From contig NC_080078.1 in NCBI RefSeq assembly GCF_949987535.1, positions 25,068,942 to 25,132,941 of the forward strand: a stretch of DNA of 64,000 nucleotides, given 5' to 3'. The number at the start of each line of letters is the position of its first letter. Within the stretch, counting starts at the first letter, position 1. The stretch comes from Balaenoptera acutorostrata. Lineage: Eukaryota > Chordata > Mammalia > Artiodactyla > Balaenopteridae. The position numbers and the translations under genes are program-made. Of this stretch, positions 49,046-60,230 are shown one piece after another. A model generated the notes under the pieces. It was not told the DNA's origin and did not search any database. It saw only the letters and a program-made list of their open reading frames with translations.

Positions 49046-51059
49046 TTTTAATCCATTCAGCCAGTCTATGTCTTTTGAGTAAAGCATATAGCTCATTTAC
49101 ATTTAAAGTAATTATTGGTAGGTATGTACTTATTGCCATTTTGTTAATTGTTTTCTGGTTGTTTTGTAGTACATTTTTGTTCCTTTCTTCTTTTGTCTCT
49201 TCCCCTGTGATTTGATGACTGCCTTTATGTGTTATGTGTTTGGATTTTCTTTTTTTTTTTTTATTTCTTGTGTGTGTATCTGTTACAGATTTTTGTCCTG
49301 TTGTTACCATGAGGTTTATATATAACTATATACTATTTTAAGTTGATGATCTCTTAAGTTTCAATGCCTTCTAACAACTCTGAATTTTTACTCCCTCACT
49401 CAATATTTAATGTTTTTTGACATCATATTTTATGTCTTTTTGTTTTGTGTATCCCTTACCTGCTTATTGTGAATATAGATGATTTTACTACTTTTATCTT
49501 TTAACCTTCCTACTAGCTTTATAAGTAGTTGGTCCACAAGCTTTACTATATGCTTGCCTTTATGAATGAGACTTTTCCTTTTGTAATTTTCATATTTCTA
49601 GTCATGGTCTCTTCTTCTCCTCTTACAGAAGTCCCTTTAACATTTCTTTAAAGCCAGTTTAGTGGTGCTGAACTCTAAGCTTTTGCTTGTCTGTAACACT
49701 CTTTGTCTTTCCTTCAAATCTAAACAATAGCCTTGCTGGGTAGAGTATTCTTGGTTTCAGGTTTTTCCCTTTCATCACTTTGACTATATTGTGCCACTCC
49801 CTTTTGGCCTGAAAAATTTCTGCTGAAAAGTCAACTCATAGTCTTATGGGAGTTCCCTTGTATGTAGCAAGTTGCTTTTCTCTTGCTGCTTTTAAGATTC
49901 TCTCCTTATCTTTCATTTTTGCTATTTTAATTATAATGTATCTTGGTGTAGACCTCTTTAGGTTCATCTTGTTTGGGTCTGTCTGTGCTTCCTGGACCTG
50001 GATGCCTGTTTTTGTTCCCAGGTTAGGGAGATTTGCAGCTTTTATTTCTTCAAATAAATTATCTGCCCCTTTCTCTCCCTCTCTCTCTCTCTTCTCCTTC
50101 TGGGCCCCCTATAATTCAAATGTCAGTATGCTTGATGTTCTCACAGAGGTCTCTCTAATCTGTCCTCATTTTTTAAAATTCTTTTTTCTTTTTTCTGTTC
50201 AGCTTGGGTGATTTCCACTACTCCGTCTTCCAGTTCACTGATTCATTCTTCTGTATCATCTAATTTATTGTTGATTCCTTCTAGTGTTTTTTTGTTTTGT
50301 TTAACATTTCAGTTATTGTATTCTTCAGCTCTGTTTGGTTCTTCTCTATGTTTTCTCTTTTAAACTTCTCACTATGTTCATCAATTCTTTTCCCAAGTTC
50401 ATTGAGCATCTTTATAATCATCACCTTGAAGTCTTTATCAGAGAGACTGTTTATTTCCACTTCTCTTAGTTCTTCTTCTGGGGTTTTGTCTTGTTCCTTT
50501 GTTAGAAACATATTCCTCTGTCTCCTTTGCCTAATTCTCTGTATTTATGTCTACATATTAGGTAGGTTTGTTACATTTTCCAGTCTTGGAGAAGTGGCCT
50601 TATGTAGGATACATCCTATGAGACCCAACAGCATACTCTCCTCTAGAAACAAAAGCTGTATATTCTAGGGGTGCCTGCTGTACAGGCTGTATATTCCCTT
50701 CTGTTGTGGAAGTGCCCACTGCTGTTGGCACACTGGTGGGTGGGGCTGGCCCCTGGCCTGGTTGGCTGCCAGGCCCTGCCTTATGCAGAGGTTGCTGACC
50801 TGCAGATGGTTTATGCCAGGTCCCAGGGTTTTGCCTGTGGGGCCAATGTGGGCTGGGGCTGGTGCCAGACTTCTGGTGGATGGGTCTGTGTCCTGTGGCA
50901 GCTGGCTACAGGGCCAGGAAGGTCCAGGGTTGGTGCTGACCCACTGGTTTGGGGGGCCAGGTTCCCAGAGCAGCTGGCTGGGGGTACTGGGGGGCCTGGG
51001 GCTGGTGCCCACCTATTGGTACTCCAATGTTGTTTAAACAATTGCAAATCATACACAGT

Positions 51060-51231
51060 GATGTTGAGACTTGACCAAATGATAGAATCACCTGGAGCAT
51101 TTTTTAAAACTAATGATGTTCAAACCCCCTCCACAGAATTTCCTATTCAATCCCTCTGGGTTGTGCCAGGCATCAGCATCTTAAAACAGCTCTCCAAATG
51201 ATTCTAATGTGCAGCCAGGGTTGATAACCTT
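51060..51231. mobile_element. hAT (MER5-like) non-autonomous transposon
   Basis: 'gatagaatcacctggagcat' at one end and 'attctaatgtgcagccaggg' with 'ttgataacct' at the other form the imperfect inverted ends typical of MER5-type elements. About 172 bases, no coding capacity. Confidence 0.78.
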
Positions 51232-51239
51232 GTCCACAG

Positions 51240-52530
51240 AAAGTAATTAGAAGTGTTTCAATTCTTTTAAAACCCAGTTCTGATGGATAGCACCAGAAAA
51301 GAAAACTATAAATAAATTTTACTTATGAATAAAGGCAAATCTTTTCACTAAGCTATTGGCACCAAACGAATAAAGTGTTATGGCAAAGGAGAGCTTATTC
51401 CAGGAATTCAAGGCTTGTTTGGATCAGGGAAGGTATCAACATAATATATTAATTACATCAATATTAAAGGTGAAGCTGAAAAGCCATTTGAATAAATTTG
51501 GTAGTCATTTCTAATAAATCAACAAGTAAATCATTAATAGAAGGAAATCACCTAAATATAATTTAGGCTAATGAATAAAAAACCCTATTCCAAATGGTGA
51601 ATTATTTAAATAGTTACAAAAGTTCTTGCAAATGCATTAAAATAAGAAAATAAAATAAGTGTAAGCATTGGAAAGAAAATTTTAAACTATTTTTACTGAT
51701 GGTTTGCTTGTATACTAAGGAAACTAGTAGACTTTAATAAAAATTAAAACAATAATCTTACTAGAATCAATAAGAGTGTTTGTAAGATGACTGGAAACAA
51801 TAAAATTATATAAATATTAATAGCTTTTCTCTGTACTAACAATGACTTTGAAATGGATATGGGAAGAACTTAGATGGAAAAAATATCCCAATCACAATAG
51901 CACCACCAAAAAATAACTTGGGGAACAGTTAAGAAGAGAAGCTCAGGAATTATATGAAGAAAAGTATTTTAAAAATAATTTTTACAATCTCATTGAATTT
52001 CATAAAACAAGATTCACACAAATGGAAATAAATACCATATTTCTGAGTGGGAAGATTGATATAAAATGCAAATATTACCAAAGTTAATGAAATTACCTTA
52101 AAATTTCAGTATCAATTAGAATATCAACAACTTGCTTTTAGTGTTGAGGAGAGGGAAAGTAGGAGACTAGATTAAACAAACGGAAGAGGAGATGCCCTAA
52201 AATAGCCAATAAATAAACAAATGTCAAGGATAGACTTGCCTCAACTTATATCAGAATATAAGTCAAACTTAAGCAAATAAATATGTTATTGCTGGTTTAG
52301 GAATAGAAAAAGGTAGATAATTTAGATCTGTTACAGAGAACTCCTTATATGACGAAGGTGATGTTTGAATCCAGTAGGAGAATATGGTCTATTTAAAGTA
52401 TGTTGCTGGCCCAACTGATTTTCCATTGGGAAAAAATAGTGTTGAGCACTTATCTCGTATCATGTACAAGAAGATTCCAGATGGATTAAAGTCTTGAATA
52501 TAAGTAAAACAAACTAAAACAATAAAAATG
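51240..52530 (+). mobile_element. Ancient L1 ORF2, reverse transcriptase and downstream
   Basis: 'attacatcaatattaaaggt' with 'aaaagccatttgaataaatt' (the RT aspartate-motif area in intact L1), 'tctgtactaacaatgacttt', 'caatcacaatagcaccacca' and 'tggattaaagtcttgaatat' keep ORF2 order. Frame is lost everywhere. Continues the sense L1 seen at 43830-44834. Confidence 0.75.
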
Positions 52531-52533
52531 TCA

Positions 52534-52666
52534 GAAGAGAAAGAAAGAAAGAAGAAAGAAAGAAAGAAAGAAAGAAAGAACGAAAGAAAGAAGAAAGGGA
52601 GGAAGGAGGGAAGAAAGGAGGGAGGGAGGAAGGAAAGAAAGAAAGAAGGAAAGAAGGAAAGGAGAA
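52534..52666 (+). repeat. (GAAA)n/(GGAA)n purine-rich microsatellite
   Basis: About 130 bases of GAAAGAAA then GGAAGGAGGGA, purines only on this strand apart from a single C at about 52581. Probably seeded in an A-rich stretch of the host L1. Confidence 0.95.
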
Positions 52667-52689
52667 AGCAACTCTTTAAGAATAAACTA

Positions 52690-53232
52690 CAACAGGAGGA
52701 TGGGGAGGTCAGGCAGAGCTTGACCTGAGGGAGGGAAAGACACTTTTGAATAAATTGTGCCTTATAAACTGGGAAAGAATAAGAAAGATGCTTAGTGTGG
52801 TGAAAATATTAATGGCACAGTGGACAACTATTGGGTAACATAAAGGGAGGCGAGAATTCTACCACTGAACCACCAGTGCCTCAGCGTGGGTAACATAAAG
52901 GACTGAAGTACAGATTCATGCTACCACATGGAGGAGTCTCAAAAACATGCTCAAGAAGGAAGCCAGACACGAAAGTCCATATACTGTGTGATTTCGTTTA
53001 CATGAAATGCCCAGAATAGGCAAATCTATTAAAACAGAAAGAAACTTAGTGGTTGCCAGAGGCTGGGGAAAGGCAGGTACAGGAAGTGACTGATAATGTG
53101 TGCACAGTTGCTTTGGGGGATGACAGATATGTTCTAAAATTAGATTGTGGTAATTATTGCATAACTGTAAACACACCCAAACAGGTGAATTTTACAGTAT
53201 GTAAATTAAATCTCAATAAAGCTAATTAAACC
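52690..53232 (+). mobile_element. Old L1 3' end
   Basis: 'ggactgaagtacagattcat', 'gcaagaaggaagcc'-like text, 'aatgcccagaataggcaaat', 'agtggttgccagaggctggg', 'attgtggtaattattgcata' and the terminus 'taaattaaatctcaataaag'. Likely the 3' end of the ancient sense L1 of this cluster. A small insertion with target duplication lies inside at 52846-52887. Confidence 0.82.
52846..52887 (-). pseudogene. Retroposed 5' half of tRNA-Gly with 13-bp target-site duplication
   Basis: On the minus strand: ACGCTGAG, then GCACTGGTGGTTCAGTGGTA, then GAATTCTCGCCTCC. The last 34 bases match nuclear tRNA-Gly (the isoacceptor reading CCC by the final CTCC) from position 1 to the anticodon loop without a mismatch I can see. 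The insert is bracketed by an exact 13-base repeat, gggtaacataaag, at 52833-52845 and 52888-52900; removing insert and one repeat restores plausible L1 sequence. There is no poly(A). The 8 extra bases before the tRNA start are unexplained. It cannot encode a working tRNA. Confidence 0.87.
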
Positions 53233-53423
53233 ACAGAGTAAACCACATTTGTTTACTAACTTTGCAAAACATAGGGTAACCTATTTCACCAAGGATATAA
53301 GGCTCAAATTTCCTTTTTCCAGAATTGGCGTATACCATTTCAAATATCAGTTGTCAGAAATCTAAATGGAAGCTCAGTATATCACCATCACCTAAAACTT
53401 CAAGTATGCGTTACCTTAGCAAG

Positions 53424-53628
53424 AGGTATGGCTTGGTGATTAAATGTGCCAGTTCTGGAGGCAGACCACACTGGGTTCAAATGCCAGTCTCGATACTTAC
53501 TCCCTGTGTGGTCTGTGGCCTGTTTCCTTATCTGCAAAATGGGAAGAATTAAATGAGGTGATGTATATAAATAATTTAGGTAATGTCTGGCACATAGTAG
53601 GTGCTCAATAAATGTGATGGTGTTGACG
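53424..53628 (+). mobile_element. MIR SINE, near full length
   Basis: 'atggcttggtgattaaatgt', 'cacactgggttcaaatgcca', 'tttccttatctgcaaaatgg', 'ggcacatagtaggtgctcaa'. Confidence 0.9.
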
Positions 53629-55652
53629 ATAACGGGGTGGTGGTGATTAGGATTAGAGCAGGGAAAGAATCAGAGAAATATGTATAAATATGTTTATTTT
53701 TATTCATTCTAATTTTTACTCATATGTATTTTTTTGTATATATAGATAATTTATGTTACCATTCACACTATTATCTGTGGTGAGTTATCATCTAGCAAAT
53801 TAATTTTGTCAAGTTCCACAATTGCTAGAGAGAAAATCACTGGCTTCTCCCAAAGTCATTTATTAAACTGGAGAGGAAAATATGTAGTATCTTTAAACTT
53901 TCTAATCAACATGCCAAGGACAGATGGAAGGAGAACTGAATGCTGTTTGTAGAGTCTGAATAGCACCCCTCTAAGTTCCTTTATAGATGGTGGAAGCAAC
54001 CTCTCAGCAGCTTGCTTTGGGAGGACCTTGCATACACCAAGGTTCCACGGTGATGGGAAAGGAAGACATCTCTATAGTCTAACACAGTGATAGTGCTCTG
54101 GTTTTTAAAGGCAAAGAAGGAGATGTATTTCTTTGTAGGGTGCAAAGTGCAAATTTTTATTGAAAAATCATGGCATAGAAAGGACTCGTGGGTGCCTTTT
54201 GGTGTGCTGGAAAAGTACTACACCTTGACCTGGGTAGTGGTACCCGGATACATGCATAAAGAGTAGTTTAGCTCTACCCTTAAGATGTGTATACTTTATC
54301 ACTTTATGTATTGTATATCTCTGAGAGAGAGACAGAGATAGAGACAAAGAAAGATTTGGAATCTACCCAAGTATTCCGAGGAAATACTCATACATTCATA
54401 TATACAGAAAAAACCTTATATACAAATATAGTCATCATAGCATTTTTTTACAATAGCAAAACATCAGAATCAACCTAACATTGGACAATATAATCTAAAG
54501 GTTAAGTAAATTATGGCATATTCACTTATTGGAATATTTATACAACTAAAATGTGCGTGGAGAGTTTGCAAAAACGTGGAGAAATGCTATGTTATAAAGT
54601 TAAATTGGAAAAAAAATCAGAATGTAAAATCTTTACGTATAATACGCAAACATAATTGTGCTAAAATATGCATAGAAAAATGACAAGAGGGAAATACTCC
54701 AGATTTTAATACTATCCTCTAGTGGTGAATCTATGGATGATGTTGTTTTCTTCTTTCAAATTTTCTGCATTTATAATAAATATGTTTAATTTTCACAATT
54801 GTATAAATATAATCAATACATTTAAATTTATAATAGAAAAAAGCAAACATTGGACCAGGAATCAATCTTGCAGTGAATAATAACATGGGACGTTTGGAAT
54901 TGCAGACTTGTTGCCAGATGCTGGTCTCTTTACTTTAAAAGGGCAGTCATTCCCACGGCTAAAACCAATTTCCTAAGGAGATCACCGTCAGCTTCAGCGT
55001 TACAGCTCGGTAGTATCCTCCTGACATACAGTTTTGAGATGTGCCTCCTGCTCAGAAAATAGTTGGTTATGTTCTACCAATTAAGGATTTCTCCTTTGTT
55101 GCCAGAATAAGTGCTTCAGAAACTTACACTTCTGGGAAGTTTCAGTGAAGCCAGCACTAGATAAAAATGCTGTAACTTAAAGGAGATTTAATCTCCCAAG
55201 ATGAGATCATACCAATATACATATTTTCAGAGGAGGTTCCTTTGAACCTATAGTTATGAGCACTCCAGGTTTCCTCCAAAACCTTCAACCACTAAGGAAA
55301 GATCCACATTATGGGAGGAGGAACTTGGAGGAATTTGAGCTTGATCATTGAGTAAGATTGCTAGGGAAGACATAGGTGATGACAGTATTAACTAACCTCA
55401 CTGCATTTATCCTTTAGTCATCCATTTATTAAGTATTTATCGAGCACCAGACATTGTGTTAAACTCCACTATTTTTAAGCTTACACTAGAGGTTAGCAAA
55501 TAACTTTCATTTTGCATGCCAAATTTGATCAGTTGGTAGTGGTGGCCTAGAGTGCTCTGCTGGAAAAGATTCTGGGACTGTATCCAGACAAATGAAAAGA
55601 GCAATGATCGATTAGTAATGTCTGCTATTATTGTGGACAGGGAAATTGTGGT

Positions 55653-55814
55653 TTATGTGCCATGCATTTGCCATACCTGCTGGATTATTTCTGCCAATTT
55701 AATGACGGTCACTTCAGCCTTGACACATGCTCTGTATCCTACAGGTTGAAAAAAACAATTTCTATCCAAGTTACCGTCACTGGAGAAACATTAACAGAGG
55801 AGGACAAAAGAGTA
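55653..55814 (+). repeat. Inverted-repeat pair, arm A
   Basis: From 'tatgtgccatgcatttgcca' through 'gctggattatttctgccaat' and 'agccttgacacatgctctgt' to 'gaggacaaaagagt'. Its reverse complement matches 58569-58725 at roughly 86 percent by eye. Flanks beyond the arm do not match. Identity of the unit unknown to me. Confidence 0.85.
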
Positions 55815-55829
55815 AATGTTGGCCATCTG

Positions 55830-55985
55830 CTCCATGCTAGACCTTGTACAGTCCTCTACATATGAGTCATAGCATCTCAGGATATCCCTTTAAGGTGAGC
55901 ATTATTATTGCCTTTTGACAGATGAGGACCTAGGCTAAGAGAAGGGAAACAACTCTTCAAAGTCCCACAGTCACAGCAGAATTAC
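55830..55985 (-). mobile_element. MIR SINE fragment
   Basis: 'tccctttaaggtgagcatta', 'ttgacagatgaggacctagg', 'actcttcaaagtcccacagt'. Directly follows arm A. Confidence 0.77.
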
Positions 55986-56369
55986 TCATTGAGCCAATGA
56001 ACAACTCGGGCTTAACATGGAACCAAATAAAATATGATAGTGTCCCCTACTTTTCAGAAGGTCATAAAGCTAATCCTGCTAATTTTTAATAATTACTTTA
56101 GTTAAATGGATCCCTTTGGAGAAATACGTAATTCAGTTTGTTCATCAAGACAAAATAAGGCACCGTCTGTTCCATTTTCTGCCCAACCCCAGAGTGGCTG
56201 GTGTCATTTGGTGAGGGTGGTACTCATGTCACCCTAGCAACAAGCCCAGAGCTTTATGATCTTGGCTACAAATGCACCCTCTATGGCTGAGCCCCAGAAA
56301 ATCCAACCCACCCTCTTTTTCAGTCTGGATCCAATGTCTGATTATTTGGTGGACCAGTCATTGCCTCAT

Positions 56370-56610
56370 AAAATCACATATAATTACATCTTATTAAACG
56401 TTTACTACGTGCCAATCCCTCTGCTAAGAGCTCCAGCTGCACTATGGCATTGCATTTCATCCTCACAGTACCCCTATGAGGTAGATAGTATAGTTATCCT
56501 GATTAGACACATAAGAGACATGAGCTTTTAGGGTAGAGAAACTTAGTCAAAGTCATATGAGTTGTAAGGTAGGGCTGAGGCTCCAACTCAGGCAATCAGA
56601 CTCCAGAGTC
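56370..56610 (-). mobile_element. MIR SINE
   Basis: 'acgtttactacgtgccaatc', 'gcatttcatcctcacagtac', 'ccctatgaggtagatagtat', 'cagactccagagtc'. Confidence 0.85.
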
Positions 56611-56682
56611 TATGGCTCAACTTCAATCTAAATGGTTTAATCTAACTTTTCTTACCAATTTCCAACACATCTTCCTTAGTGG

Positions 56683-57092
56683 GTTACCCTAGAAACAGAC
56701 TCTGAGACAGAGATTTAAGTGGAAGTAATTTGGCAGGAAACACCAGTAGAGGAGTGGGAAATTGAAGCAGGGGAGGTAAGGAAGCCTGTAAAATGTATCT
56801 CAGGAAGCAATGTATCTGGGAAGCACCATGTAAAATGTGCCCAAAGGGCAGGGAGCTGAGGTATTTATACACCAATTCTCAGCAGTTAGTGGTTGAGTGC
56901 TGCTCTCAAGGGACATGAATTCACTGGCACTTCCAGTCTGCCACACATGTGGGCAGAATGAGTGCTGGTGACCAGAGAAAGCCCTTAGGCCAAGAGCTCT
57001 AGAACTGGAGGTGGAAGCCAGAGAACTTGTATGGAAACCTACAGGCCTGGGGGATGTGGGCAGGACATCAGTGACTACTTCACCGTGTCCAC
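56683..57092. repeat. Probable LTR-type interspersed repeat
   Basis: 'cctagaaacagactctgaga', 'agctgaggtatttatacacc', 'cagcagttagtggttgagtg' and 'gacatgaattcactggcact' form text I recognise as recurrent in mammals but cannot assign. No coding frame. Confidence 0.5.
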
Positions 57093-57097
57093 TTTCT

Positions 57098-57400
57098 TCC
57101 TCATTTTATTTATAAACAACTTTATTGAGGTATAAATTATAGACTATAACATTTACTCATTTTAATTGTACAATTTAATAATTTTTAGCAAATTTACTGA
57201 GTTGCATGACCATCACCATAATTTATTTTTACAGCATTTTCATCACCCCAGAAAGAACCCACATGCCCACTTACAGTTAATCCCTGTTCCCACTCCCAGC
57301 TCTTGGCAACCACTAATATACTTTCTGTGTCTATGGATTTACCTTTTGTGGACATTTTACATAAGTGGGATCATACAATATGTGGGTTTCTGTGTAAATG
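57098..57400 (-). mobile_element. L1 3' UTR fragment
   Basis: Antisense: 'aactttattgaggtataaat', 'ttttaattgtacaatttaat', 'tcttggcaaccactaatata', 'tctatggatttaccttttgt', 'cataagtgggatcatacaat'. An L1M-type 3' end, old. Confidence 0.85.
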
Positions 57401-58568
57401 AGAAAGTCTCTCTGCAAATGGTTGAGGTTGCAGATAGGAAGTAACAGAAAGACGGGCAAGTGCTTAGCAAGTAACTTTTTGGTGTGGGAAATGGGGATAT
57501 TCTAGATGAAGTGACCAATGACTGCATTACAATGGACAATTAAAAGACACCCCATGCTTGGCCTAGAGTTCCATCTTCCCCAGGATACATTTATTCCTAT
57601 GAGCTTTTGAGTCAATGTATTTTAAAGATATCTTTTCAACACAAAGGACTGGCAGTCAGCAAGCTGTTGGCTAAGAGACCTTGAAGCCCATTAACCCATT
57701 AACCTCAGCACTGAAATAAATGGGACTGACTCAGGGACTCCTGTGTTGTTAAATAGATCAAATGACTTTAGATGGTCTTGGGAGCCCAGTCTTTGGAAGT
57801 GACTGATGTACAGAGGGACCTTGTTTTACTATCTGGCCTGCCAATCCCATCACAGTTTCCTCCCTGTCTTTGTAGAAGTTAATAAAATAGAAACAAAACT
57901 AAACTTGATGGAGAGCAACAAGAGCAAAACAACTGGCCAACTGGTCAACCACAGTATGCATCCTGCAGACCTCCTGATGTCCCCTGTGTCTGTTGTGTAA
58001 ACGGTTACAATTCCCCATGCACAGAGGCATAATTAGCCCACAGCTAACTGTCTGATAAACACAATGGGTTAGGATGTGGGATGTGGGATGTGGTCCACAC
58101 CATCTCACCCAAAGCAGACTCTGACTCTGCAGCTGAAGAACATTTTCTCTTAGCTGCTCCCACTCCTTGATTCTGGACCAACCCATAGAGTAGAAGTTTG
58201 GCTGTTGTCCCCTGTAATGTGCTACTTAGAAACATCACTTGTTCACCTTTGCATTATGAACCGAGGAATAGGCATAGGAACAAATAGCTGTTAAAATATC
58301 AGCTTTATTGTTGGTAACACTGGGCTGGAGGATATGGCTTGAACCTATGACCCCAATGTGGCTTCCTGGTATCAGTTCCTGTACCTGGATCCTGGGATCC
58401 ACTAAAAAGGAGCAACAGATGAGCAGAACATGTACCCCAGCAGGTGCAAGGGAACTGTTCTGGGCCCCAGGTGTGGAAGTAGAGAGAACTGGACATCCTC
58501 TCCTGTCTTGACAAGGCTAGCCCCAAGTCCTGACCCAGGCATGCTGACTCCATGTGGGACAACCTCAC

Positions 58569-58725
58569 TCTTTTTTCCTCCTGTGTTAATGCTTCTCCAG
58601 GGATATTAACTTGGATAGAAATTTGGTTCCTTCAAGCTGGAGGATTCAGAGCATGTGTCAAGGCTTAAGTGACCATCATTAAACTGGCAGAAATAATCCA
58701 GCAGACATGGCAAACACATGGCACA
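58569..58725 (-). repeat. Inverted-repeat pair, arm B
   Basis: Reverse complement of arm A (55653-55814). It includes 'tattaacttggatagaaatt', 'catgtgtcaaggcttaagtg' and 'agaaataatccagcagacat'. It ends 8 bases before the surviving part of an LTR and stands where that LTR's 5' part should be. Confidence 0.85.
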
Positions 58726-58732
58726 TATGCCT

Positions 58733-59004
58733 CTGTAATGTAGGTGGGTGTCATCCAATCAGTTGAAGGCCTGAATAGAACAGAAAGATGCACCTCCCTG
58801 AGCAAAAGGCAGTTCTTTAGCAGACTGACTTCACACTGGAACTGTCCCATCAACTCTCCTGGGTCTCTAGCCAGCCAGCCTATACTGCAGGTTTGGGCTC
58901 ACTGGCCTCCGTAATTGTGTAAGCCAATTCCTTATAATAAATCTCTTACCAGATATATACACATCCTATTGGTTCTGTTTCTCTGAAGAACACTGACTAA
59001 TATA
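58733..59004 (+). mobile_element. 3' part of an ERVL-related LTR
   Basis: 'catccaatcagttgaaggcc', 'tgaatagaacagaaagatgc', 'aagccaattccttataataa', 'tcctattggttctgtttctc' and the end 'cactgactaatata'. Homologous to the 3' half of 7701-8245. The 5' 130 or so bases are missing. Confidence 0.8.
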
Positions 59005-59518
59005 GCAGGCAGATCTTAGCTACATAGTTGAGAATATGAACCTGGTTGGAACTGGGGGAAAGAGTTGGAAGTACCCAGAATAGAAAGGTGGGTTTAGGCA
59101 GAGAATGTGGAAGAACCCAACTGTCCTCTCCCTGGCTTGGCTAAGGTCTGGCTCAGGTCACTATGGCCATCTTTCGATGGAAGAGTCTATCACTCCAGAG
59201 AACTCCTGGACTGATGCAGGCCCAGGACAACATTTGGTGTCTGGTGGATGATAGCTCAGGGATTTGGTCTAAATGGGTGTGAATAGTAGGGCAAAATAAA
59301 TGCCTCCTTTTGCCCTAATCTCCTCCTACCCCCATTTTAAAGTAGGGTTTCTCAACACAGCTTGCCTACAATTGCAACATTCCATTACTCCACACTTTGG
59401 GCCACAATACTCAAAAATGGAGAGAGACTGGGGAGAGACTGGTGGGGGCAGGGGAGGAAGAGAATGAAAAACTCAGTCTAACTTCAGCAGCAAAGCCTTC
59501 TGGATAACTCTACCGCAC

Positions 59519-59724
59519 GCTTTCTTAACATGGGCACTACTGACATTTGGGACTAGGTAGTTTTTGTTGTGAGGGGCTGTCCTGTGCATTGTAGGATGTA
59601 TAGATGACCCTGGTCTCTACCCAGTAGATGCCAGTAGCACCTGACCCCTAGTTATGACAACCAGAAATGTCTCCAGACATTGCTAACTGTCCCCTGTGGG
59701 CAAAATTCCTCTTTGTTGAGAACC
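59519..59724. mobile_element. hAT (MER20/MER5-like) non-autonomous transposon
   Basis: 'tactgacatttgggactagg', 'tgtcctgtgcattgtaggat', 'ctctacccagtagatgccag', 'aaatgtctccagacattgct' and end 'ctttgttgagaacc'. The family is common and well known; the exact name is uncertain. Confidence 0.8.
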
Positions 59725-60021
59725 GTCAAGTTAAAGGGACGTAATCCCTGCCTGCCTCTCAAAGCTCCAATTGTTTATATCCAGGAGAATGATGGGCTCA
59801 TGGCAGAGGATACTTAAAACCCACTTTTTTTCTGGAGCACTAATTCTCCTTGACGATAATTTAAAGCATTATTTTTATATTAAAATGAATGTAGATGTAT
59901 TACAGAATAGATCCCAAACTTAAGGCTGGGAAGAATTTTCATGTCTGAGGTGGGGTACTTTGGCTACCCTCCCAGAACACTTGGCAGGTACACATTTACA
60001 TTTCTCTGCCTTGGGGGAAGC

Positions 60022-60230
60022 TAATAATATCTACTATTTATTGAATGCTTACAATGTGCCAGGAGTTCATTATAGAGGATATTTCTGGTTTGATCCTCAT
60101 AGCCATCTATTCTTAGTCCCACTTTACTGATGAGGAGACTGAGACCCAGGAAGGTCATGAAACCTGTTCAAAGACCAAGAGTTGCTAAATAATGAAGCTG
60201 GCACTGGAACCCATGTGTTTCCCTAAGCTC
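60022..60230 (-). mobile_element. MIR SINE
   Basis: 'tactatttattgaatgctta', 'tttgatcctcatagccatct', 'ccactttactgatgaggaga', 'ggcactggaacccatgtgtt'. Confidence 0.85.

Larger units (their letters stand above)
44845..51021 (-). mobile_element. Nearly full-length old L1, antisense, with a nested L1 inside
   Basis: Read on the minus strand: a GC-rich 5' UTR (about 50600-51021), ORF1 (about 49640-50545; a piece at 50281-50511 encodes the coiled-coil region with EINSLSDKDFKVMIIKMLNE), an inter-ORF spacer, ORF2 endonuclease and reverse transcriptase (47255-47497 encodes [20 protein letters not shown]), and a 3' UTR ending at 44845. Many stops and deletions make it dead, including a jump near 46985. 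A 10-base duplication, 'ctccaatgtt', flanks it at 44835-44844 and 51022-51031. Confidence 0.92.

Noticed and set aside
50671..51201. 176-codon plus-strand frame, Gly/Trp/Leu-rich.
   Set aside because: Lies antisense in the GC-rich 5' UTR of an L1 and runs into a MER5-like element; no protein family resemblance.
52528..52728. Lys/Glu/Arg-rich frame.
   Set aside because: Translation of a GAAA/GGAA microsatellite.
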